Shown: positions 9,021 through 17,737, counted from the first letter of the stretch. The stretch: 64,000 bases of DNA from DATNPH01 sp036703315 (GCA_036703315.1 DATNPH010000120.1:13713-77712); one strand, 5' to 3'. Numbers and translations are program-made. The notes: generated by a model from the letters alone, not told the origin.

Positions 9021-9953
9021 TTAGCGAGGGTGAAATTCCACGACATCTTGTTTAATCCAGACATCGTAGTTGCCGAAGAAATCTTGACCAAGCAGCCCAA
9101 GCTCTAGGTCGGGTCCGGCGATCGCCACTACGACATTTTTTGCCACAATACCCTCAACCGCAATTGACTGCACTTTGCCAGTGGAAAACTTTATTCCCTT
9201 ATTACTGGCAGTATTAGCTGTCACTTCTCCCTCTGGAACAACGTTGAGGCTTTGAGCCATTGCTGGGGTGATCACGGTGCCACTAGCTCCCGTATCTACA
9301 ATCATCTCGTAGGTCTGTTGACCATTAAACGTGACATCAATGATTGGTGTCCCACTAGCACGACGTTTGATTGGAGCTTTAAACACCTGTGAGTTAGCCG
9401 TATTTGTCTTTGATTGTGTCGCAGGTGCTGATGCCGTAGTCTTTCGAGTTGGAGCGGGAGTAACAGGTGGAACGGCGGTTCGGGGTGCAATGGTTATAGT
9501 TCTAGAAGGGGAACTGGAGCGGGGGCGAGTAGCTTCTTGTTGAGCGATACGCAGATTACTTTGATATTGGGCGAGTTTCGATTTGGCGATCGCATAATAA
9601 GTACTGGAGGACGGCACAACCCGTAACAACTTAATTGCCTCTTGCCAGCGACTAATGACTAGTTGCCAATCATCAGAGGACTGAGCAGACTGACTGAGGC
9701 TAGCCGCGCTGTAGGCGGCATCAAGCGCCCGCTCATAAGCGTCCTTGGCAGCAATCCGAGGTTGGCTTTTCGCTGTCACCGATGGCTTAGGGGTAACTGT
9801 TGGATTGGCATTACTAGAAGTCGAAGATTCAGCAACTACTGGCTCTGGCGCTTTATTAGAACGCCCCATATTATTGACTTGACTACAAGCCACGCTTAGC
9901 AAGGCTAGGCTACCCGAAAGCAGAAAAATTGCTGCACGATCCTGAGAAGGCAT
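9021..9953 (-). CDS. Lipoprotein with retropepsin-like aspartic protease domain
   Basis: 310 residues. The N-terminus has a hydrophobic signal and a lipobox (LSVAC, Cys near residue 23), so the protein is probably an outer- or inner-membrane lipoprotein facing the periplasm. A Ser/Thr/Pro/Lys-rich linker and a short helical segment (about 70-140) precede a C-terminal single-chain aspartic protease domain of about 110 residues with the active-site motif VDTGASGTVI and the late motif LLGQDFFGNYDV. This is the clan AA family widespread in cyanobacteria; the enzyme needs to dimerise to form a full active site. Substrates are unknown. Unlike the relic near 63 kb, this copy is intact. Confidence 0.87.
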   Translation of the reverse strand: MPSQDRAAIFLLSGSLALLSVACSQVNNMGRSNKAPEPVVAESSTSSNANPTVTPKPSVTAKSQPRIAAKDAYERALDAAYSAASLSQSAQSSDDWQLVISRWQEAIKLLRVVPSSSTYYAIAKSKLAQYQSNLRIAQQEATRPRSSSPSRTITIAPRTAVPPVTPAPTRKTTASAPATQSKTNTANSQVFKAPIKRRASGTPIIDVTFNGQQTYEMIVDTGASGTVITPAMAQSLNVVPEGEVTANTASNKGIKFSTGKVQSIAVEGIVAKNVVVAIAGPDLELGLLGQDFFGNYDVWIKQDVVEFHPR

Positions 9954-10370
9954 GCAAATCTGTTACTCATGAACTATCTATTTCTCAGTTTAAACCCACA
10001 ATTGAAGAGGGATAGTGAGGTAGGCGAGAAGCCTCAAACGGCTACATAGGGTCACCTGATCACGATTAGTGCTCCCATCTGTCCCTAGCTTTTGCTGATC
10101 CGTGAGATAATAGCACGTCAATTGAAGGCTGAAGTATGAAGTATGAAGTATGAAATTAACCCCACCCACAAAGAGCGGAAGTCGGGTTGTACCTGAACCC
10201 GATCAGGGGCATGAATATCAAAAAAATCTAATTTTTGCCCATAAGGGGCAAGGCAATTACCGATAAATTCTTACTTCATCCTTAATCCTTTAGACTTCAG
10301 ACTTCATTTAGTCAATTATTGGGTTGTCCGCCGTTCCTTTCTACTGACCACTAATAACTAACAACGACTT
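9954..10370. other. Intergenic region upstream of carA
   Basis: 417 bp without a gene. It contains three GAAGTAT heptamers (about 10134-10154), a hairpin with arms TCGGGTT / AACCCGA (about 10172-10193), a second small hairpin TTGCC/GGCAA near 10234-10254, and degenerate ACTTCA repeats. It should carry the promoters of the divergent retropepsin gene and carA, but I could not assign boxes. Confidence 0.5.
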
Positions 10371-11525
10371 ATGCCTGTTTCAGCAGCTACACCCGCTCTG
10401 CTCGTGCTGGCAGACGGGACATCCTACCAGGGCTGGTCTTTTGGAGCCACTGGCACTGCCATTGGAGAGGTAGTGTTTAATACTGCCATGACTGGTTATC
10501 AGGAGGTTACGACAGATCCTAGCTATCTTGGTCAGATTGTCACCTTCACGTATCCAGAGTTAGGCAATACGGGTATCAACCCGGAAGATGAAGAGTCTGC
10601 ACACCCGCAAATACGAGGAGCGATCGCGCGCAACATCTCTCGTCGTCCTAGTAACTGGCGTGCAACTAGCTCCTTTCCCGACTACCTCAAAGAAAACAAC
10701 ATCCCAGGAATTTACGGCATCGATACCAGGGCACTAACCCGAAAACTTCGTTCCTCTGGTGCCATGAATGGCGGCATTTCTACGGAAATCCTTGACCCGG
10801 CTGAATTGCTTAAGCAAGTGCAAGCCGCTCCCAGTATGGCGGGATTGAATCTGGTTCGGGAAGTCACAACCAGAGAAGTTTATGAATGGTCTGATCCCAC
10901 GTATAGCTACTGGGAATTCCATCCAGTAATGGATGCCACTGGGGGTGAACCTCTGACGGTTGTAGCGATAGATTTTGGTATCAAACGCAACATTTTGCGG
11001 CGTCTAGCCAGCTATGGCTGCCGTGTTATTGTTGTTCCTGCCGATACACCGCCGGAAGAAATCATCAAATACAATCCCGACGGAATTTTTCTATCCAATG
11101 GTCCAGGTGATCCCGCTGCAAATAGTGAAGGGATCGCCACCACTAAAGCCTTGTTGGAGCGTAAGCAACCGATATTTGGCATCTGTATGGGACACCAAAT
11201 TCTCGGACTTTCGATGGGTGCCGAAACCTTTAAGCTTAAATTTGGTCACCGAGGATTAAATCACCCAGCCGGTTTACAGCGACAGGTTGAAATCACCAGC
11301 CAAAACCACGGCTTTGCGATTAATGCCGATACGCTAGCTCCCGACGTAGAAATTACCCACCTCAACCTCAATGACCGCACTGTCGCCGGACTGCGTCACA
11401 AATCTTTGCCTTTCTTCTCAGTGCAGTATCACCCTGAAGCGAGTCCTGGTCCTCACGATGCTGACTATCTATTTGAGCAGTTTGTCCAACAAATGCGCTC
11501 GCATCGCGAGGCTTCGGTTCTTTGA
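10371..11525 (+). CDS. carA: Carbamoyl-phosphate synthase small (glutaminase) subunit
   Basis: Glutamine amidotransferase subunit that feeds ammonia to CarB for carbamoyl phosphate, used in arginine and pyrimidine synthesis. The 384-residue protein has the N-terminal CPSase_sm domain (LADGTSYQGWSFGA, GEVVFNTAMTGYQEV) and a class I GATase domain with the nucleophile Cys in GICMGHQILGL (near residue 271). The catalytic His/Glu pair lies in VQYHPEASPGPHD. CarB is not in the window, as usual for cyanobacteria where the two genes are unlinked. Confidence 0.97.
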   Translation: MPVSAATPALLVLADGTSYQGWSFGATGTAIGEVVFNTAMTGYQEVTTDPSYLGQIVTFTYPELGNTGINPEDEESAHPQIRGAIARNISRRPSNWRATSSFPDYLKENNIPGIYGIDTRALTRKLRSSGAMNGGISTEILDPAELLKQVQAAPSMAGLNLVREVTTREVYEWSDPTYSYWEFHPVMDATGGEPLTVVAIDFGIKRNILRRLASYGCRVIVVPADTPPEEIIKYNPDGIFLSNGPGDPAANSEGIATTKALLERKQPIFGICMGHQILGLSMGAETFKLKFGHRGLNHPAGLQRQVEITSQNHGFAINADTLAPDVEITHLNLNDRTVAGLRHKSLPFFSVQYHPEASPGPHDADYLFEQFVQQMRSHREASVL

Positions 11526-11915
11526 GGGAGTCAGAACCAGCAAGTAAGGAATCGAGAAGAAAAGAAAAACCTTGCCAAAAACATCTGAGTACTCTAAATT
11601 ATACGGGGACTTCTCGCTATACTATTCGATACAGTGTGGCTAGTAATATCGGGGAAAAGCTTAGGCTACCTCAAAACTCTAGAAGCGCTGTGTAAGTATA
11701 CGCCGAGTCTCGGTCAATACGGTGGCGCACACCGAAATATAGTCTTGAGGATTGATCGGCAAGGAGATATAAATGCTCTGTTTCTCCACAACTAAAAGAC
11801 TAACCATCTTTTTAGGGAGGCAAGATCAACCCAAGAATCTCTTGTTAAAGCCTATAGGCTTAGCAGCATGAATGTCGAAGTTCTAATGTTAGTACGCTAC
11901 AACTAGGAGGGTGTT
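11526..11915. promoter_or_regulatory. Long leader region upstream of the STAS gene
   Basis: 390 bp containing two small adjacent stem-loops (CCGA/TCGG at 11703-11713 and CGGTG/CACCG at 11720-11734). They are followed by a small reading frame with a strong Shine-Dalgarno and a second 12-codon frame that ends against the Shine-Dalgarno of the STAS gene. This looks like a structured, possibly translated 5' leader. Confidence 0.4.
11773..11871 (+). CDS. Possible 32-residue leader peptide
   Basis: An ATG six bases after AAGGAG opens a 32-codon frame (start MLCFSTTKR, end KPIGLAA). Its stop TGA overlaps the ATG of a 12-codon frame (11868-11906, MNVEVLMLVRYN) in an ATGA junction. The second frame stops with TAG, whose last bases begin the AGGAGG of the next gene. 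The spacing suggests translational coupling into the STAS gene. The peptide matches nothing I recognise, and it could be fortuitous. Confidence 0.35.
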   Translation: MLCFSTTKRLTIFLGRQDQPKNLLLKPIGLAA

Positions 11916-12284
11916 ATTCCTGAGCCACTAACCCTGACAGTCAGCTTAAGGGGCACTCGCGAAGTCAGGGAAAATTACCAACTTTTCCGCCTCACGGGAC
12001 TATTGGACGCCTTTTCGGAAGCGACTTTCCGTAAAGTAGTCAGCAAATGTATTGATGACGGTCCAACGAATATAGTTTTGGATCTTTCTAAAATCGACTT
12101 TGTTGATAGTTCGGGTTTGGGTGCCTTAGTGCAGTTAGTAAAGAAAGCTCAAACGTCTGGGGGAACTTTACAAATTGTGACAAATCCTCGTGTGACTCAG
12201 ACAGTCAAGCTAGTGCGTTTGGAAAAGTTTCTCTCGCTGCAACCCTCTGTGGATGAAGCGATAGAGAGAGTCAAAGACAGCTGA
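11916..12284 (+). CDS. STAS-domain anti-sigma factor antagonist
   Basis: Small cytoplasmic regulator of the SpoIIAA/RsbV type that would bind an anti-sigma kinase; phosphorylation of the Ser in FVDSSGLGALV switches it. Full-length translation gives about 122 residues starting (M)PEPLTLTVSLRGTREV and covering the complete STAS fold. The frame is open only from 11907. It contains no ATG, GTG or TTG before TTG at 12003, a start there would remove the first beta strand. A perfect AGGAGG (11905-11910) lies five bases before ATT at 11916, so AUU is the best start. Gene order carA / STAS / mini-RNase III / rlmB appears conserved in cyanobacteria. Confidence 0.75.
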   Translation: MPEPLTLTVSLRGTREVRENYQLFRLTGLLDAFSEATFRKVVSKCIDDGPTNIVLDLSKIDFVDSSGLGALVQLVKKAQTSGGTLQIVTNPRVTQTVKLVRLEKFLSLQPSVDEAIERVKDS

Positions 12285-12316
12285 CAAAACTTTTCAGCGA
12301 GACTGTAGGGCGGGCT

Positions 12317-12342
12317 TCACAGAGCTCGCCCTTGCTCTGTGA
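12317..12342. terminator. Hairpin after the STAS gene
   Basis: Perfect 8-bp inverted repeat TCACAGAG / CTCTGTGA with a 10-base loop, nested in a wider GGGCG...CGCCC pairing. There is no long T run, so factor-independent termination is uncertain. Confidence 0.45.
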
Positions 12343-12433
12343 GGGGAGTTGGGTAGATTGTGTTTTAAGTGTTTATGGCACAGAAATATTCCAGGCAACG
12401 CTAAAATCGAAAAGTTGAGGTCGGACAGAGGTT

Positions 12434-12901
12434 GTGACATCACAGGAGGACGAAAGTTCAAATAGTTTGAAAGCTGACTCGGGGCTCTCTTGGGCAGAAA
12501 TCCGACTGAGGCAGCTAAATGCGGTAGCCGAGTCAAATTTAAAAATTCAGCAGGTTTCACCAGCTTCTTTGGCGTATCTGGGAGACGCTGTTTATGAGCT
12601 TTATATCCGAACCTACTATCTGCTGCCGCCCAAACGCATTTGTGACTATCATCATCAAGTAGTGGCTCAAGTACGAGCAGAAAGTCAAGCGAACCATCTG
12701 CGATCGCTCGAGCCTCACCTCACTGCCCCTGAACTGGAAATCTTACGGCGTGGACGCAATGCTGTAACGGGAAGTCCCCGGCGTCTCGAACCCAAAACCT
12801 ATCAACAAGCAACTAGCTTGGAAACCTTGATGGGATATCTATACCTTACCAATCCCCAGCGTCTGACTCAACTTTTGGCGCACTTAGATCTCGATCCCTA
12901 A
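12434..12901 (+). CDS. mrnC: Mini-ribonuclease III
   Basis: RNase III catalytic-domain protein without a dsRNA-binding domain, which matures 23S rRNA in Gram-positives and cyanobacteria. It has 155 residues; the RNase III signature is seen as YLGDAVYELYIRTYYL and the second acidic cluster near the C-terminus as SLETLMGYLYL. It starts at GTG 12434; there is no ATG in frame nearby. The first 40 residues are variable. It is 25 bp upstream of rlmB in the same direction, so rRNA processing and rRNA methylation are probably co-transcribed. Confidence 0.9.
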   Translation: MTSQEDESSNSLKADSGLSWAEIRLRQLNAVAESNLKIQQVSPASLAYLGDAVYELYIRTYYLLPPKRICDYHHQVVAQVRAESQANHLRSLEPHLTAPELEILRRGRNAVTGSPRRLEPKTYQQATSLETLMGYLYLTNPQRLTQLLAHLDLDP

Positions 12902-12926
12902 TTAAAAAATCACCAAACTTAAGAAC

Positions 12927-14219
12927 ATGGCTAAACAAGATCGCCGCTCTCACGCTTCCGGCAAGCCAAAGCGAGGCAAGCCCTTGCGTGACCCGCGTGA
13001 GTCCCGAAAATTTTCCCGCTCCCAAGACGAGAACTCTAGCAGACCAGAGCCGCGTTTCAAGGTGGGTAAACCAAAGCCAGGAAAACCTACTCGCTCCCCG
13101 TCTCAGCACTCTGGCCCGAAACCACCTCGCCCTCAAACAGACACAACAGCTCGGATTGAACCACCCTATCCTGGTAAGCCGAAGCCAAGAGAGCCTCTCC
13201 GGAAGTCGGAGGACAAGGAAATTACTTTCAAGTCTCGCGAAAGAAAGGATGTTACGGTCTCGCGCTATGGAGCTAACCCCTCCAAGCCTATGGCACCAAA
13301 GCGGCACTCTGGCGCACGCGATAAGGATTTTTCAAAGTCGGCATTTAAGGACAACCAGGAACCTCAGCCCGTTGACTTAACCCGTACCGAGTCAACGGCT
13401 TCGACTCAGTACGAAGACGAGGATATTGACTTACTCTACGGGCGTCATCCCGTGCTCGCCGCTTTGGAGAATCAGCGCCAGCTGAACCGAGTGTGGATTA
13501 TTCCTCAGCTGCGCTATGATTCCCGCTTTCACTCCTTACTGGTTCAAGCTAAGGCAAACGGCACAGTGATTGACGAAGTGGAGCCACGACGCCTCAGCCA
13601 AATTACTAAAGGAGCTAACCATCAAGGTGTTGCTGCTCTAGTCGCTCCCTACTCCTACAAAGAGTTAGGTGACTTAATCAACCAAGCCAAATCGACAACC
13701 GATCAACCCGTGCTAGTGGTCTGTGATGGCATTACCGATCCCCATAACTTAGGGGCAATCATTCGCACGGCAGAAGCCATGGGCGTTCAGGGCTTAATCA
13801 TTCCCCAACGTCGAGCTGTAAGTGTCACCTCCACGGTAATGAAAGTGGCGGCAGGAGCCATAGAAACTTTGCCCGTTGCTAGAGTTGTCAATCTGGGTCG
13901 CGCCTTAGAGGAACTGAAAGCTGCTGGCTTTTGGATTTATGGCACTACTACCGGTACTGGTAAAGTACTACACACAGTGGAGTTGAAGGGACCGATAGTA
14001 TTAGTCGTAGGTTCAGAGGAGAATGGCTTGAGTCTGCTAACACAACGCGGCTGTGATGTTCTGGTTTCGGTTCCCCTACAGGGCAAAACCCCCAGTCTCA
14101 ATGCCTCAGTAGCCGCAGCAATGATACTGTACGAAACATACCGTCAGCGTTGGTCAAGTTTACTTTACCTTGACAATCTTTCCCAGGACGCTTTAAAAAA
14201 TGAGCGTGAAGTAGTATAA
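12927..14219 (+). CDS. rlmB: 23S rRNA (guanosine-2'-O-)-methyltransferase, TrmH/SpoU family
   Basis: SPOUT-class methyltransferase that modifies a conserved guanosine of 23S rRNA. The C-terminal 260 residues contain the substrate-binding domain (LLYGRHPVLAAL), then the knotted SpoU domain with motif 1 DPHNLGAIIRTAEAMG, motif 2 LVVGSEENGLS and motif 3 VPLQGKTPSLNASVAAA. The first about 165 residues are a Lys/Arg/Pro-rich low-complexity extension with imperfect GKPKxGKPxR repeats. It may bind RNA or ribosomes, but this is inference. Cyanobacterial homologues often carry such tails. It follows mrnC closely. Confidence 0.93.
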   Translation: MAKQDRRSHASGKPKRGKPLRDPRESRKFSRSQDENSSRPEPRFKVGKPKPGKPTRSPSQHSGPKPPRPQTDTTARIEPPYPGKPKPREPLRKSEDKEITFKSRERKDVTVSRYGANPSKPMAPKRHSGARDKDFSKSAFKDNQEPQPVDLTRTESTASTQYEDEDIDLLYGRHPVLAALENQRQLNRVWIIPQLRYDSRFHSLLVQAKANGTVIDEVEPRRLSQITKGANHQGVAALVAPYSYKELGDLINQAKSTTDQPVLVVCDGITDPHNLGAIIRTAEAMGVQGLIIPQRRAVSVTSTVMKVAAGAIETLPVARVVNLGRALEELKAAGFWIYGTTTGTGKVLHTVELKGPIVLVVGSEENGLSLLTQRGCDVLVSVPLQGKTPSLNASVAAAMILYETYRQRWSSLLYLDNLSQDALKNEREVV

Positions 14220-14280
14220 CAAAGTGTAAAGAATTCCCTATTACAAGACAGCATAGAATCCCCTAAACCAGGTAAACAAC

Positions 14281-14565
14281 ATGAAAGAAGTTTTGATCAA
14301 GATTCTCCACTTCTTGGGATTGGCTTTTTGGGTTGAGATCGTCACCGACAATCCCCGTTGCACCTATTATTTCGGACCCTTCTTAAGTGAGGAGGAGGCT
14401 TACGCCGCCAAGAGTGGATACGTTGAAGATTTGGAAAACGAAGGCGCAAATATTACTTCTCTTGAGGTCAAGCGCTGCAAACCGGCTGATTTGACGATCG
14501 CTGATGATTTGGGGGAGTTGACTGAATTCAGGCAAAGACCTACGTTCAGTAGACAACCATCCTAG
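14281..14565 (+). CDS. DUF1816 domain protein
   Basis: 94 residues. The protein starts MKEVLIKILHFLG and contains the DUF1816 core FWVEIVTDNPRCTYYFGPF...AYAAKSGYVEDLENEGA. The family is nearly restricted to cyanobacteria and its function is unknown. It is short and soluble, with an acidic C-terminus. It lies 61 bp downstream of rlmB, a position I recall as conserved, but no functional link has been shown. Confidence 0.85.
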   Translation: MKEVLIKILHFLGLAFWVEIVTDNPRCTYYFGPFLSEEEAYAAKSGYVEDLENEGANITSLEVKRCKPADLTIADDLGELTEFRQRPTFSRQPS

Positions 14566-14660
14566 TACATGGATATCCGGTCATTGGTCATTGGTTGTAC
14601 TTCAACTCAATGTACTGTTTTACTTCGCTCTACCGTCTATACCCTGTATTGGGGGCTGGG

Positions 14661-14698
14661 CGCTTTATCCCTGACCTCTTTGGTACCGGGATAAAGCG
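14661..14698. terminator. Inverted repeat after the DUF1816 gene
   Basis: Perfect 11-bp arms CGCTTTATCCC / GGGATAAAGCG with a 16-base loop in the gap between two convergent genes. No T tract follows. It may be a terminator or a small mobile palindrome. Confidence 0.5.
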
Positions 14699-14797
14699 TC
14701 CTATGTTCGCTGACCAAGGCTTGTGTACATTAAAGCCTTAGGTTTATCTAGGGGAATAAGTCACTGGGACGTGGAAACTAGGAAAGTCTGATCCCCA

Positions 14798-15634
14798 TTA
14801 CATCACAACTTGAGGGTGGAGTTCAATCCAACGATCGATGTCGCTTAGTACCTGATGGGGAATCTCCCAGGGAAACAGATGAGCAGTATTAGGGTAGCAC
14901 TGCCACTGGCAATCTTTGAGATGTTGAGCCGTTTCTCGGCTTGACTCAGCTGTAATATGGCGGTCAGCTGCCCCGGCTAAGACTAGGCAGGGGCATTGAA
15001 TCTGCTGTATGTCTGGCAGTCGGTTGTATCCAGCTCTCAATGCCATGTTGAGGGCGCGTGTGGCAGCAGCAGAAGTTTGCAGATAGGCTGACATCGCTTC
15101 AACGGCGAGGTAGTGGTAAGCATTGGGGGTATGTTGTTGGATGAGGTAGCGATAGAGCGATCGCTTCCCGAATGTGTCAATATTCCACTGCCAACCGGGT
15201 TGGAGGCGATTCAAAATCGAAGCGATCCCAGTGTAAAGATTATCCTCCCAGCTGATAGGGGGATGACTACCTCTGGGTCGAGCCGCTGTAGCAATTAAAA
15301 TTAGACCGCTAACTCGCTCTGGTAGCCTCAGCGCCAGTTCCATTGCCAAAATTCCACCCAGTGACCAACCTAATACCAGGCAGCGGTCAATGTGGAAGCG
15401 ATCAAGAAGAGCTTCCAGGTCAATTAGGTGGTCAGTCATATCAAAGTCCAATCGGGTTCGACTGTTGCCGTATCCCCGCAAATCGGGAGCGAGAGTCTGG
15501 AACCCTTGGGAGAGATGATTAGTAAAGACAGACATGCTACTGCCTGAACCAGGATGACCGTGGAGGCAAAGAATTGGGAAGCCCTTTCCCTGTAAGTGAA
15601 TGTTGAGAGAAGCGGCATCAGGCTTAGAAACCAT
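14798..15634 (-). CDS. Alpha/beta hydrolase
   Basis: About 278 residues from ATG 15634. It has the oxyanion-loop motif LHGHPGSGSS, the nucleophile elbow LGWSLGG, a catalytic Asp near AGAADRH and the catalytic His in NTAHLFPWE, in the order expected of the hydrolase fold. The substrate is unknown; related proteins include BioH- and MenH-like carboxylesterases. The frame can be extended upstream to 15748, but that part lies inside a small inverted-repeat element (15719-15807) and gives an unrelated N-terminus, so I prefer the internal start just before the first beta strand (SLNIHLQGKG). Confidence 0.8.
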   Translation of the reverse strand: MVSKPDAASLNIHLQGKGFPILCLHGHPGSGSSMSVFTNHLSQGFQTLAPDLRGYGNSRTRLDFDMTDHLIDLEALLDRFHIDRCLVLGWSLGGILAMELALRLPERVSGLILIATAARPRGSHPPISWEDNLYTGIASILNRLQPGWQWNIDTFGKRSLYRYLIQQHTPNAYHYLAVEAMSAYLQTSAAATRALNMALRAGYNRLPDIQQIQCPCLVLAGAADRHITAESSRETAQHLKDCQWQCYPNTAHLFPWEIPHQVLSDIDRWIELHPQVVM

Positions 15635-15718
15635 ATCAAGTTCTGCGAAATCGTTACTTTTATATTTATTAGCTCTTCTGCAATTGTTTGTTTCTGCAAC
15701 ACCCCTTCTAACAAATCC

Positions 15719-15807
15719 AGGACTTACGCAAATCGAGCCTTCAGGCACTACCTATAGCGTGAGGGTGGGCATAGCCCACCCTCAAAGAGAGGTTATGCGT
15801 AAGTCCT
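15719..15807. mobile_element. MITE-like element with 12-bp terminal inverted repeats
   Basis: Perfect ends AGGACTTACGCA / TGCGTAAGTCCT bound an 89-bp element. An internal hairpin GAGGGTGGGC-ATA-GCCCACCCTC lies at 15761-15783. The end sequence is of the kind seen in many dispersed cyanobacterial elements. It carries no gene and lies just upstream of the hydrolase gene. Confidence 0.75.
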
Positions 15808-15972
15808 AAAATCTACTCAAAGCATCCGGAATGCTTCTACTTCAGTTTGTATTACTTGCGTAATGCGCCAAAAGTCAGATGCAGCGATTCGGTCTGTTTT
15901 CAAAGAGAAGACCCCTGTGATTAGTTGAACACCTGTAGTTGAGGGCAAGCAAATTCTTTTTGATAGCCTCCC

Positions 15973-16006
15973 CATGTAGAGGTGTTGTAGGCAATACCTC
16001 TACATG
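15973..16006. repeat. Inverted repeat upstream of the peroxidase gene
   Basis: Perfect 11-bp arms CATGTAGAGGT / ACCTCTACATG with a 12-base loop, about 100 bp before the DyP gene. It could be a terminator, an operator or a small mobile palindrome. Confidence 0.5.
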
Positions 16007-16102
16007 AAATGAACCCTTAAAGCTGTGTGGTGCAGGACTAATCAGCGGAGTTGAACACAACTACGCATCCCAAGAAGTTACGACTGTTGTTAGTAATTCG
16101 TC

Positions 16103-17737
16103 ATGAATCAATACAAACCAGAAAAACACGACAAGCATGACAAACACGACAAACACGACAAATACGATAAACCTGGCAAACCCGATAAACCGGGAAAGCC
16201 TGATAAGCCTGACAAACCGGGCAAACCCGACAAGCCCGGATATCCCACTTCAGTTAATCTAAAAGCCACTAGAATCGACTCCAACGCCCCGGAATACAAG
16301 CGAATGCTTAGAAACATGCAGGGCAATATTCTTAAAGGGCATGGTCGAGATTATTCGGTTCACATTTTCCTCAAATTTAGTGCCGACACGCAGGCTGTTA
16401 AAAAATGGATTGAGGAATTTGCCAAAAAATATGTCACCTCAGCTGAGCAGCAGCTGATTGAAACTGAAAACTACAAGAAAAAAGGAAAGTCTGGTGGTCT
16501 GTTTGGCAATTTCTTCTTGTCTGCTAAAGGATATGAAGATCTAGGTTTCACCAAGGGGGAAATCCAATCAGCTTTTGTTGAGGAGGATGTGTTCTTAGGG
16601 GAAAAGGTCGATGTAAAATTTATCAAAGGGATGGCTGCTGCCCAAAAAGAACTTAAAGATCCATCTGTAGAGACTTGGGAGAAAGGGTACAGATATCAGC
16701 AGTCAACAATCGATGCTGTGATCCTCTTAGCAGATAAGGATGAGCAGTTGCTGTATCGCGAGGCAACTGCGATTATGCAAGACAAGAAGTTGCCTGTAAC
16801 GGTATTGGCTGTAGAGTATGGGAATGCCTTGAGAAACGAGAAGGGAGAAGGCATTGAACACTTTGGATACGTTGATGGACGAAGCCAACCTCTGTTTCTA
16901 AACAGTGACATTGAGGCTGAAAAAAATAAGGATGGGATCGACGAATGGGATCCCGCCGCACCACTAGAACTCGTCCTGGTTAAAGATCCTTTCGCTGAAG
17001 AGGAAGATTGCTTTGGCAGTTATGTTGTGTTCAGAAAACTTGAACAAAACGTCCGGGGATTCAAGCAGCGTGAAAAAGAGCTTGCTAAAGCTTTAGGGTT
17101 AATGGGTGATGATGCAGAAAGAGCCGGCGCTATGGCTGTGGGACGCTTTGAAGATGGTACACCTGTAGTCCTTCAGCCTACTGATGGTCTTGACTCGCCA
17201 GTTCCCAACAACTTCACTTATGACGATGATTCTAAAGGCATGAAATGTCCATTTCATGCCCATATTCGGAAAATGAACCCGCGAGGTGACACTCCGAACT
17301 TTTTTGGTACGACTGAGGAGGCGAAGCGACAGCTACGTGAGGATGAACTGAATCATCGAATTATTAGGCGCGGTATTCCTTTCGGTAAGCGTGCAGTTGA
17401 TCCGGACGACGACTCTGCTATCGAACGGTTGCCGACAGGTGGTGTAGGCTTGCTATTTATGTGTTTCCAAAGCAACATTGCCAGACAATTCGGGTTCTTG
17501 CAGAAGAGTTGGGCTAATAACTTGAACTTCGTTCAACCCGCAACAGGGCTTGATCCAGTGATTGGGCAGAAAGCCACTGGCGAAGCCCCCTTAGCCCAAC
17601 AGTGGCCGACGCAATGGGGGCACCAAGGCAAAAAGTCCTTTGATTTTGGGCAATTCGTAACGATGAAGGGTGGTGAATTCTTTTTTGCACCAAGCCTTTC
17701 ATTTCTCAGGGACTTGAAGAAAAAGGAAAAAGATTGA
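16103..17737 (+). CDS. DyP-type (dye-decolorizing) haem peroxidase
   Basis: 544 residues. Haem peroxidase of the DyP superfamily, shown by the distal GxxDG-type motif in FGYVDGRSQP (near residue 255), the region CPFHAHIRKMNPRGD carrying the conserved His (near 384), and a C-terminal FFAPSLSFLRDL segment. The first 50 residues are tandem repeats, KHD units followed by KPGKPD / KPDKPG units, strongly charged and without a signal peptide or Tat motif. The export route and natural substrate are therefore unclear. Larger DyPs of this size occur in cyanobacteria and fungi. The gene is monocistronic, with inverted repeats upstream. Confidence 0.88.
   Translation: MNQYKPEKHDKHDKHDKHDKYDKPGKPDKPGKPDKPDKPGKPDKPGYPTSVNLKATRIDSNAPEYKRMLRNMQGNILKGHGRDYSVHIFLKFSADTQAVKKWIEEFAKKYVTSAEQQLIETENYKKKGKSGGLFGNFFLSAKGYEDLGFTKGEIQSAFVEEDVFLGEKVDVKFIKGMAAAQKELKDPSVETWEKGYRYQQSTIDAVILLADKDEQLLYREATAIMQDKKLPVTVLAVEYGNALRNEKGEGIEHFGYVDGRSQPLFLNSDIEAEKNKDGIDEWDPAAPLELVLVKDPFAEEEDCFGSYVVFRKLEQNVRGFKQREKELAKALGLMGDDAERAGAMAVGRFEDGTPVVLQPTDGLDSPVPNNFTYDDDSKGMKCPFHAHIRKMNPRGDTPNFFGTTEEAKRQLREDELNHRIIRRGIPFGKRAVDPDDDSAIERLPTGGVGLLFMCFQSNIARQFGFLQKSWANNLNFVQPATGLDPVIGQKATGEAPLAQQWPTQWGHQGKKSFDFGQFVTMKGGEFFFAPSLSFLRDLKKKEKD

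Noticed and set aside
11773..11906. TAG at 11904 as a read-through or selenocysteine-like codon feeding the STAS frame
   Set aside because: A perfect AGGAGG directly after the TAG makes independent initiation at ATT 11916 the simpler explanation; kept only as a side idea.
12846..13307. 153-codon open frame on the minus strand opposite rlmB
   Set aside because: It is the mirror of the low-complexity Lys/Arg/Pro region of rlmB; no ribosome-binding site or family resemblance.
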